Positions 25,001 through 37,000 of a DNA stretch of 64,000 bases are shown here, piece by piece; the first letter of the stretch is position 1, and the number at the start of each line of letters is the position of its first letter. The DNA comes from Allacma fusca (taxonomy: Eukaryota; Arthropoda; Collembola; Symphypleona; Sminthuridae). The notes below the pieces were generated by a model that worked only from the letters and a program-made list of their open reading frames with translations, did no database searches and was not told the DNA's origin. Location of the stretch: positions 3,224,001 to 3,288,000 of the forward strand of contig OX359246.1 of the NCBI GenBank assembly GCA_947179485.1. Direction: 5' to 3'. Made by a program: the position numbers and the translations under genes.

Positions 25001-28000
25001 GAAAATATATGTAATTTAGTGTGGGGTAAGAAATTGGGATTGGTATTTGAAAGGAAGTTGGGAGGGAATGCGTGGAAAAGTAATGAAATGAGTTGGGATT
25101 ACTTGGTGGAATTTAAAGGGACAAAGCCCATGTAGCCACCGTGGTCCAAATTGAGTGACTTCATGGTTCCAGGTGAAGTGGCTTTGACATCGTCCTCCCC
25201 ATCCAATCGGAGGAGTCCGTCTCGATTGTAGCGTTTTGCCACAATGTGATGAGTGGAGCCGGATGAGACGCGGCTTGAAGACCGTAAAATTGCTGGACCA
25301 TCACCCAAGTCGTAGCGGAATTCCACGAACCTTAATTCACATTGATATATACATACATACATAGACGCCTAGCACTTTTTGAACCCCCCTCGCAGAAACA
25401 TACATTGATGCAGATCCAATTCGCGCATTTGAATGATTTTGATACGATTTAACTAAACAAATTCAACCTAGGACAGAATTTGGCCAATATTTCCAGGCAT
25501 GGGGTCAAACGGTTGCGCACTATTTGTTAAAACAGCTTAGAAACCAAATTTACCCAAAATTTTGAGACACAGTTTTGATATTATTTTGAGACACATTTTG
25601 GCGAAAATTTTGAAACACAATTCGTATAACATTTTAAAGCACAATTTCGGAAAAATTTGGACACTCAATTTTGATAAAATTTTCAGACTCAAATTTAATA
25701 AAATTTTGAGACCCAATTTTCATAAAATTTTGTAACTCACTTTTGATAAAATTTTGAGACTCAATTTTGATAAAATTTTGAGACTCAATTTTGATTAAAT
25801 TTTGAGATTCAATTTACATAAAATTTTTAGATTCAATTTTAATAAAATTTTGAGACTCAATTTTAATAAAATTTTGAGACTCAAATTTAATAAAATTTTG
25901 AGACTCAAATTTATTAAAATTTTGAGACTCAAATTTAATAAAATTTTGAGACTCAAATTTAATAAAATTTTGAGACCCAATTTCACAAAATTTTGAGACT
26001 CACTTTTGATAAAATTTTGAGATTCAATTTTAATAAAATTTTGAGAATCAATTTTCATAAAATTTTGCGACTCAATTTTAATAAAATTTTGAGACTCAAA
26101 TTTAATACAATTTTGCGACTTAAATTTAATAAAATTTTGAGACTCAATTTTCATAAAATTTTGAGACTCAATTTTCATAAAATTTTGAGACACAATTTTC
26201 ATAAAATTTTGAGACTCAATTTTCATAAGATTTTGAGACTCAATTTTCATAAGATTTTGAGACACAATTTTCATAAGATTTTGAGACTCAATTTTCATAA
26301 GATTTTGAGACACAATTTTCATAAAATTTTGAGACACAATTTTGACAAAACTGTTAACCCTATTTGTGCAAAATCTTAAAGCACAATTTGGGACACATTT
26401 TGAAACCTAATTTCGCCAAAATTTGAAGTACAGTTCGGCCAAAATTTAAAGCAAATTATGTGCCAAATAGTTACATAAAATTTTGGTGAAATTGTTACAC
26501 AAAATTTGAGTAAAATTGGTTCGCAAAATTTTGGTAAAATTGTTACACAAAATTTGAGTAAAATTGGTTCGCAAAGTTTGGGTAAAATTGTTTTACAAAA
26601 TTTGTTCAAAACTTCCAGCTAACTTCAAACTAGTTTGGTACAAACTTTTGAGAAAAAAATGGCACAATTGGGTGTTGTCACGTAAATTAAACATATTTAT
26701 ATAGCACAATTTGAGCACAATTTGAGCACAATTTGAGCACAATTTGAAAACAATTATGGGAAACAAGTTTGCCGAAATTTTTTGCACCAGTTAGTGGGAC
26801 AATTGGGAACAATATTAAGAAACATTAAAAAAATTGTATATACAACCTCAAAACGTACATAATATTTGGAGCAAACCTTAAAATAACATTTGACGTTAAA
26901 TTTGTAAAACAATTGGACACAAAAATTGCTGCAAAATCTCCGAAAAAATATCTAACATTATTGATTGCACAATTTTATAGAACATTTTTAATTAAAATAA
27001 GAAGCAAAATTATTTCCACGAAATCCTACAAATGTTCTACCAAAAGTTCAACCCAAAAATTGATAAAATCTCGAACAATTACTACATAACACCCTGTAAT
27101 TGAACACATTTCCCCAATACGATTGAATCGGGTAGGGGTAAGACCTTCCAGGACCTTGTAAATGATATAAGGACGTGCTTGGAGGAAATAAATCCATGTA
27201 AATAGTTGTTTGAAGCACCTTGCCCATTCCCTCACTCCTTCCTTTTCCCCATCCAATAAATTCCAGGTTAAAAGTCTTCTTTCTTTACATAATCTCTCAA
27301 ATGGGATTGGAATCTACTCAGTGAATTGGGCTACGATCAGGGTTGGGAAAATACACTCAAAATGCATCAAACTCCTTAAACATTTTCTACAAATTTTACA
27401 CCCCAATTTTCTCTCAAAACTTTCTGACATAATTCTAAAAAACAAAAAAAATTTCCAAATTTTTTTTACAAATTTACTTGGAAAATTTTCGCAAAATTTT
27501 GTTCAGAAAATTATTTAAATTTCCCCCCCTTTTGTATCCATCTCTTGAAAACATCCAGGAGATTAAGTTCCCACAACCCAGGAAAAGCACGGAAGTTTTT
27601 TTTGAGACTGATAGGGAAAATAGTTTTGGAGAATATTGAATAAAAAAAAGAAAAATAGAGTAAAAAATAGAGTGTTTACCCATCGACGAGGGCCAAGGAG
27701 AGAAAATCACCGGATCCATTTCCATGCTGTGAGGAAAATATGAGGATCCCGTGTTGGTAATTCAAATACGGGGTGATTTCCAATTCTAAACTCAGCTTGT
27801 GGTAGCCCGCCAGCTTGTCCATGGAAATCGTGGAACGTCCATTAAAGAAAGGATACAGTTGCTCTGCTTAAACCCAATCCATTCCCACCCAGAAAAAATT
27901 TCCATCCGAAAATATCCGGTTAAACTCAATCCATCTCATTTTATCAAATCCAGTCAAATTTGCATTCATTTTCCAACCATAAAAATTTCACGAAAAAAAA

Positions 28001-31000
28001 ACAATTATTTCAAATTTTACTTCGAAAAAATATTTAGGCCCATAAAAAATGTAAAAAAATAGTGGCGTTAAATTTTAAGGGTATAAAATTTTAAGGGCAA
28101 AAAATTTGAGGGAAAAATTTTAAGGGCAAAAAAAATGAGGGAACAATTTTAAGGGAAAAAATATTTGAGGGAAAAATTTTAAGGGCAAAAAAAATGAGGG
28201 AACAATTTTAAGGGCAAAAATATTTGAGGGAAAAATTTTGCTTGTAAAAATTTTTTTTCGTGAAAGCGCATCCAGCACAGAAAACAAATATGAAGGGAAG
28301 CATATATGAAATTTTGTGGGTAGATTGTGTGTACTGGTGAAGCGAAAAAAAAATCCGACTCACCTCGTCCACTGCATCCATCGTTGGGATTGGATTTTCC
28401 GATTGGACAGACACAAGTGTAACTGGTATTTCGATGGTCAAAGCAAGTTGAGGGGGGTTCGCATAATGTGACAGATTTACTGCAACTCACCGCTCCACCA
28501 CTTAAATGTGAGTCTGTTTATGAAAGAGGGATAAAATATCAAGATTAGCCTTGAAAACTGTTTTTACAGCCGGCCTTAAAATACTGGGGGCAATAAAGCG
28601 TCCTTAAATATTCCACTTTTCTCTTTCTCAAACACCTCTCTTGGCCCTCAAATGTTTTTAGAGGAATAGATCCCCCCATAAAATATGCACTTGGCTGTAA
28701 TTTTAACGGGATTTTTTACGAGCCCCTTTCCCTCAAATTTCTAATCTCCCTTCAAAATAGCCCCAGATAATATTTTATTAAACGTAGCTCCTGCCTTCAC
28801 TGGGGAGCTTAAATAAAATGCATTTAATTTTAATATGTGCGCTAACCGGGGGCCGAGCTTCGAACGTGGAGGGTCAGTTTAGGGTCTAAATTCTGCCAGA
28901 AGTATTTTTTTTTGAGTTTTAGTTAATCTCATAAGTTGACCTCATCTTTGAAGTTGACCTCATTGCTGGACCTAACCTCTTGCTATAAGTTGAGATCTCA
29001 AACATTGACCTGAACTCCAAAAGTGGCCTGAAATCGAAAAGTGACCTGAACTCTAAAAGTGACCTGAAATCGAAAAGTGACCTGAACTCTAAAAGTGACC
29101 TGAAATCGAAAAGTGACCTGAACTCTAAAAGTGACCTGAACTCTAAAAGTGACCTGAAATCGAAAAGTGACCTGAACTCTAAAAGTGACCTGAACTCTAA
29201 AAGTGACCTGAAATCGAAAAGTGACCTGAACTCTAAAAGTGACCTGAACTCTAAAAGTGACCTGAACTCTAAAAGTGACCTGAACTCTAAAAGTGACCTG
29301 AACTCTAAAAGTGACCTGAACTCTAAAAGTGACCTGAACTCCAAAAGGGACCTGAACTCTAAAAGTGACCTGAACTCTAAAAGTGACCTGAACTCCAAAA
29401 GGGACCTGAACTCTAAAAGTGACCTGAACTCTAAAAGTGACCTGAACTCTAAAAGTGACCTGAACTCTAAAAGTGACCTGAACTCCAAAAATGACCCGAA
29501 TTCAATAAGTGACCTGAACTCCAAAAAAAACGCCAACTCCACAAGTGACCTGAACTCCAAAAAAGAACGCGAACTCCACAAGTGACCTCAATTCCAAAAG
29601 TGACGTTAACTTCAAAATTGACCTGAATTTAAAGGAAATGAGCTCTCTCCGAAATTGACCTTAACTCCAAAATTGACACGAACGCTAAAAACGGATCTGA
29701 GCTTAAAAAATTACCTCGTCCCCAAAATTTGCCCGACCAACAGAGTTGACCTTATCTACGAACTTGACCTCCAACCTTATATTATGCAATAAATTGAACT
29801 CATCTCACAAAATCCATCTCGTATCCTAATCGAAGAAACTTCGAAAATGATATCAACTCAAAAATTGACCTAAACTTCAAAAATGACCTAAAAATTGACC
29901 TTAACTTCAAAATGACCTAAAAATTGACCTAAACTTCAAAATGACGTTAAGGTTGACCTGAACTTCAAAAGTGAACTAAAAACCGACATGAAATTCAAAA
30001 ATGACCTAAAGATTTAACCGAATTTTAAAAATGACCTAAAACATGATCTAAACTTAAAAAATGAGCTAAAAGTTGACCTGACGTTCATAAATGACCTCAC
30101 CATCGAACTTCATCTCGTCTCGGATCTTGACCTCAATGGCAAATTAACCTAATCGTCAAATTTAACCTCATCCAAAAAACTGATATCATTTCTGAACTTG
30201 ATCTGACCCCTGCACTCGACCTAAACCTTCAACTTGACCCCACACGTAAAAACAATCCCACATAACCCTTGCGTGTACAGAGCTCGAATTTGAAATTCCA
30301 GCCTGGCATTTCCCCGTATTTGAACAAAGTTTGAGGCGATGTTCAGTTGGGGAAAGTTTTGAGGTGGAAAATTGAGCAGTGTTTAAAATTGTATGTTCGG
30401 AGGAGACTGGTCGTGTCAGCCCATGCTGGGAAGTCAATCTCCTCTTTCTGCATAAGAGCTTCTCCCAGCTCACTCAGCCCCCATTTACAGGCGTATGTTG
30501 AAAGAGACAAGTGACATTTGCAGAGAGAATATTTACGGATAGGTTTGCACTGAATCCGCTCCGAGTCTTCGTAGAATCCTTCTCGACAAATGCACCACCC
30601 GCTGAGGCAAATGCTATGGGCCGTCACGCAGTCTGCAGTCCATTGACACGAGTCACCCAAATAACTCCTCATCTGCAAATTCATAACATCCCAAACAAAG
30701 TCACACTTTAATCCCAAACACAATCTCCCTCCACAACTTAATCTCACCACAATGCGTCAATATTTTCAGCCCTATCTCCCAGCTTTCTAATAACCACTAA
30801 ATCCCGTTAAAATCCACATTATTACCATTTTTTATCGGCATCCCCATTCCTTCCATTAAAAATGCACAAATACTATCAAATTTCCCATTCAAAGCCCAAA
30901 ATGGTAAGAAAATTTCAAAAAAGTCACTTGACCTAGGTCACCAAAATCGCAGAGGTCACAAGGGTCAAATAAGGTCAAAATTTTTAGTATAGATCAATAA

Positions 31001-34000
31001 AAAGTCTAACAAATCTCCAAAGATATTTTCCTCCCAATTTCAACTCCCGTTGACCTCGTGACCTTGAGTTGACCTCAAGGTCAAGCAATAAAACTTTAAA
31101 AAATTGTGTTTAAAAAGAAAATCCAAAAAATTACTGCACACAAAAAAATATTCCCGTTGAATGTTTTCTGTAAAATTTATTTTCGCCGGGAAATTTTAAA
31201 GAAAATTCTTTTAAATACTCAAACCATTGAAAACATTAACGGGTTTTTATGGCAGGAGTGCTGGTTTAGGGCGGATTTGACGCATTTTTATCGTTTAGAC
31301 ATGTTCAGTGAAAAAAATAAGGAAAATGCAGGAACCTGGACGGTGGCGGAAGTGGGCGCACGATGCGTGTATAAATTTTTGTGGGGAGTCTCGTGGTATT
31401 TGGACTGAGGTGGGAGATGTCTAGTTGATTTCATGCCTGAGGAGCTCAAGCCTAAGGTTCCTTTATCAGACCATATTTCTCCATTAGCCCGGTTTGCTCC
31501 GTCATCCGGTGCAAGGGAGTCCGTTCCGTCATCTCCTGGTTCGGTGAAGTGGGGACCAGTCCAATGCTGGAGCGGGCTCTCCGTTCCATCTGATTCCGCT
31601 TTAACGCACACACACACACTCACAAATTTACTTGCATTTTTATCACCTGGCTCACAAGCCCATATGCCTGGAATGTGGATTTCCCTCAAAATATGCCTCT
31701 AAATTTAGGCAGATTTGCGGGAAAAAATTTTCCACCAAAGTGGTTCACCGTGCAAGGTCAGAAAGTCTCAATGTTTTCAGGATTATCCATTTCCCGTATT
31801 TCAACAAAATTTACACCCTTAAATTTAAAGTTTGAAGAAATTTTTAAATCAACTTTGCAACAAAAAATTACAAAATGATTTAAATAGAAACTTCCCATTA
31901 AGAAAATAATTTTTAGCTAAAATTTCTGGTCTGTTTTAACAAAATTTGATGAAAAACGTCATTTTCTGTTTTTTTCAAGAAAATTTGTGGGAAAATATTT
32001 TTGATCAACAATACTTGTTTTTTATATTTGGCGCAATTTGCGGGTATCGTAGAAAGTAAGCGTGCAAAAATTTTACCAGATGCGACGCAAGGACCATTAT
32101 GAACCACAAAAATAGATTTTTGACTCCGACAGGACTGGCGTCCCACGAGACACTCAGATTCGTAGGTAAATCCATCACTAGAGCAGACTTCCTAAAATTT
32201 GACAAATGGGGCAAGCCGTTAGAGCTAAAATTGTAAGCCCCATTGTAAAAAATTGTGAAATATTTTAATATTTACCTCATTTTCAGGCAGATCCGGACAT
32301 TGAATATTGCAAATGCATCCCGCCCGCCCCCCATCCTGCTCACAATCCGCCCCAAAATTACATGAGATTTCCGCACAGGACCGACCCAAATTAAGGGCAT
32401 CTAAAAATAAGACACCATGGGAATGGATTGGTCAATGCAATTTTAATCTTAAAAGTAGGATCCTTCTGTCCATAAAATATCACACACAAGAGCCCAATTA
32501 TCAGAGAGTACGTTTTTTACTGGGGGTTTCCAAACGAGCGTTAAAACGGGTTTGCTAAATATAAGGGCGGGAATTCATGATCAAATATTTCTGGGATATG
32601 TTCCTCTGAGGGGACATTACGTACATGGTATTGTCAGTGGGACGGGAGAGGCTGGGAATTTTTTTCAAGTGCTTTTATTTTTATATCAAACAGGGCTGAG
32701 AATGTGCTCAAGTTATATTTGTCCCGTCAAAAGTTTATCACAGGACATTCGAAATACAATCCAAGTGTATGAATTTTCAAATCGCGTTCGCCCAGGGGAA
32801 TAATTTTCTCTGAAACAGAAAATTTTCTCCAACCTCAAAAACTGCTGTTAGTTTCATCAATAATTGTGCTCCAGAATTTGGGGCAAAAACTTGAACACAA
32901 AATACACTTTCAGCTTTGATTCAAATTTTATTACGAAAATGTCATAAAATCTTGGATCCCAATTAGAATAAATTGTATTGAAAAATGTTTGGGTAAAATG
33001 GTTGCAAAATATTTTCATCAAAAACTTGGACCATGGGTATTCGGAACATTTGCAAACACATTTCCAACAATCTAGCAAAACACAATGGTTAAAACGCGAA
33101 AAATGTTCCTCAAATTTTGAAATAACCCAAACGTGAAATTTTGTGAAATCATTTTCCCAAATGTTTATTTAGTTTCAGGTAAAATTAGGCAAGAAATAAA
33201 AGTTTTGGATAAAATTCACAAAAATATAACCAATTTTTTCGGGCAAATTTTGCGAGAATTCAAATACTCTTCGGTTGAATTTTGCACATTTTTTAATATT
33301 TTTGCAAAAAAATTGCGAAACACACCAAAACTTTTAAAATGCCTTGCCGTTAAACGTTTTGAGTATGTTTCTGATTTTTAAACACAATCTTCCCATGATT
33401 TTAACGAAAGCAATCATAAAGACAAAAATTTAGTATTTAGGCCTCATATTTGCAAAAACAATTTTTTCGTAAATTTTTTTTGCCACATTGTTGAAATTTT
33501 TGAAGCCGAGCAAACCCCTGAAATGCGTCTGAAAGGAATACTGTATACATATTCGGGCTTAGGGAAAAAAAGACCATAAAAAAGAGTTTTCGGAGGAAGA
33601 AATCGAATTCCACCTAGTCAATAATACATGTGACAGTTGCTGGCCAGATACATCCGCTCCGCACTTTTTCATGCCCGGAGTTAAACAATAACAAAGAGGA
33701 AAACTTATGACCCAAATATATCAGATTTATAGAAAGCAATAAAACCAGAGGGAAAAGTGACCTGGGAGAACGGCAACTAATGTGCGGGAGATACAACTTA
33801 CACGAGATGAGGAAAGAAGCGACAAAGACACTGAACAAGTTGCAAAAGTCAAGAAATATCGAAATTAAACCCAAGTCACACAATATTGGGGAAAGCACCC
33901 GCACAAAAAAAGAAACTTGTATTTGCTCTCTTCTGTCCCACCAAACCCATTTGAGTGCCTCTGAAAACACTCAAGAACTTGTGGTCAAAGAAAAACCCAA

Positions 34001-37000
34001 TACACGCAACCCTATAAATCCCATATTTGATACAAAAAAACCCAAACATTTTCACTAAAAAAGTTTTCCCTCATTTTTCCTACAGCCGTTATTCCCGGAC
34101 AAAATTTTGCACCAACTTTTTCATTCATTTTACTAATTGTCGCAATACTAACGTTTTCTGAAAAAAAAGCTGGAGTAAATTTTTTACGGGAAATTTTTCT
34201 ATATGCGTTTTGCTAGGACAAAAAATGTTTTTGCATCAAATTCCAATAGTGAAAATATGCCTGAAACGTTTTAAAGATTTTAAAGATTTTCAGTGTAAAA
34301 AGTTGAGGTATGCATGAAAACATGACTGTAAAAATTTTAAATGCGAAGAAAGCAGACTCCATATTTGACTCTGGCTAAAGATGCCCCTATTGGGGAAAAA
34401 TTCTCCCATAAATTATGAATGCAAGGGCAGCAGAAATAGAAGGGATGGAGAAAATACGATTAAAGTGGGACTTGGGAATAAGGTATGTGACGCTTAAAAT
34501 ATTGGGTAAAATTACATACCTCTTGTACATCCATAAGGTCCGAGATACTCTCCTTCCGGGCATGAATCACATTTATGACCCAGCACACCGGATTTGCACA
34601 CACAGCGCCCGGTCATCTGCTCACAATCTTCCCGAACTGAGCCAAACCTGGAGCATCCACATTCTGGAAGAAAAGCAGGGAAATAAGTTTTTCGTTTTCT
34701 AAAATTATGCCGACCATTAATGAAATTTTTTAAATGAAAATTTTTAAAATGCGGAAACTTTTGTGATTGATGAGGTTTAAGTTTTGTGGTTTGTTAAATT
34801 GTTGCAAATTTAAGGATTAAAAAAACTACTGACATATTGATTTGGTTAAAACTTAGAAAATTTAGGGTTTGATAGAATTTATAAAATTGGGGTTTCGTAA
34901 AATTTTAATAGCTGGGGTTTGAGAGATTGTCAAAATTTGGAGTTTTACCAAATTTTGAAATTTGAAGTTCTATAAAATTTTGAAACTTGAAGTTCTGTAC
35001 AATTTTGAAATTTGAAGTTCTGTAAAATTTTGAAACCTGAAGTTCTGTAAAATTTTGAAACCCGAAGTTCTGTAAAATTTTGAAATTTGAAGTTCTGTAA
35101 AACTTTGAAATTTGAAGTTCTGTAAAATTTTGAAATTTGAAGTTTCGCAAAATTTTGAATTTTCGGGTTTGGTAAATTATGAAAACATGAAGCTTGGTGA
35201 AATGTTAGAATTCACATTAAAAATGGTAATCTTTGACGATTAGTTAGTTTTTAAGTTTGCGATTTGGTAAAATTTTTTAATTTGGGGCTCGAAAAAATTT
35301 TAAAACCTGGTATTTTGTACAATTTTCAAAAATTCAGATTCAGTAATATTTTAAACTTAAGTTATAGTCGAATGATGGCTTTAGAGTACTGCAAATTAAA
35401 TTGGAATTAAAAACATGATAATTATTAGGTTGTGTAAAAATAGTAAATTGAACCGTACGATTGCATCCGTGTGTGTGGCCATGATCGGAGGATTTAGTGA
35501 GACCCCAGAAACCCGGTAAGCATCGATCACATTTAGGACCTCCGACACCGGTCCGACACTGACATTCCTGGGTGACGAGGTCACAAATTTCGCTGACGGA
35601 GCCCAATTTGTTACACTGACAGATAGTGGAAGGGCATCCGAGTTGATTTGCACCCAAGGCTGGTGTGAGTCCGTCTGGACAACACCCATTTGTAGAGATT
35701 TCACAGACTGGCGTTCCAGCCTCAGTTGAACCCACTGGTGCAGAAATACTTGTCCCCCGATCCTCGTCTGTCACAAGTAATTCCAAATATTTCATCACTT
35801 CCCACCCTATTCAATTTTCACCTACGCAAATCTTTACCAATTTGTTACCCAGTTTAAGCACCAAATACCATTGCGTAGAAGCAGGAAATATTTCATGTAC
35901 TTTTGGCTCCAAATATTTTTACGTATAGTTCTACGAAGCAAGCAGGAAAATTTTCTTGTCTCAAAAAGCAACATTTGAAAGCCATTAGGGGAAATTATAA
36001 ATTAGATTTAAAAAAAATTCAAGCCGAGTGATCTGTGTGACCTTAGTTTGACGTTTTTGAGTTTCGATCGGACAAAGCGTGGGTTTTACATTTCGTTTGG
36101 CGTGGCTTTGATAATTTAAAAATTAATATTCAATGTGACCTTAATTCGATCTTCCAATGTAATGAGGTTGAATTTAATATTTAATCTAAGTGACCTTGAT
36201 TTTAAATGACATTGACCCGAAAATGTCACTGACTTAAAAATTGCATTTACCTGAAAATTACATTCGCATAAAAATTATATAGACGTGAAAATTACATGGA
36301 CGTGAAAATTACATTGACCTGAAAACAAAATTGACCTTAAAATGACATTCATCTGAAAATGATATTGGTCCAAAACTGACATTGACCTGAAAGTGACAAT
36401 GACCAGAAAATCATATTCATTTAAAATGATATTGACCTGAGAATGGCATTAAGCTGAGAATTGCATTGACCTGATAATTGCATTGACCTGAGAATGGCTT
36501 GGACCTGAGAATAGCATTGACCTGAGAATGGCATTAACCTGAGAATTGCATTGACCTGAGAATGGCATTGACCTGAGAATGGCATGTACCTGAGAATAGT
36601 ATTAACATGAGAATAGTATTAACCTGAGAATTGCATTGACCTGAGAATGGCATTGATCTGAGAATGGCATTGATCTGAGAATTGCATTGACCTGAGAATG
36701 GCATTGATCTGAGAATGGCATTGACCTGAGAATGGTATTGACCTGAGAATGGCATTGACCTGAAAATGGCATTGACCTGAGAATTGCAGTGACGTGAGAA
36801 TGGCATTGACCTGAGAATGGCATTGACCTGAAAATGGCATTGACCTGAGAATTGCAGTGACGTGAGAATGGCATTGACCTGAGAATGGCATTGACCTGAG
36901 AATGGCATTGACCTGAAAATGGTATTGACCTGAGAATTGCAGTGACCTGAGAATGGCATTGACCTGAGAATGAGATTGACCGAAAAAGCTTGAAAAATTG

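Noticed and set aside
25795-26379. Open frames of 128-180 codons on both strands
   Set aside because: These are products of the 24-bp satellite, whose period is a multiple of three.
27026-27256. Minus-strand open frame between the two LamG1 exons
   Set aside because: The LamG1 exons at 27680 and 25330 join perfectly in phase and in domain sequence without it.
28919-29581. 220-codon minus-strand open frame of LLEFRS repeats
   Set aside because: It is a translation of the 18-bp satellite, with no start context, domain or splice logic.
28990-29590. CRISPR-like regular spacing
   Set aside because: The units are directly adjacent tandem copies with no unique spacers, in an animal intron.
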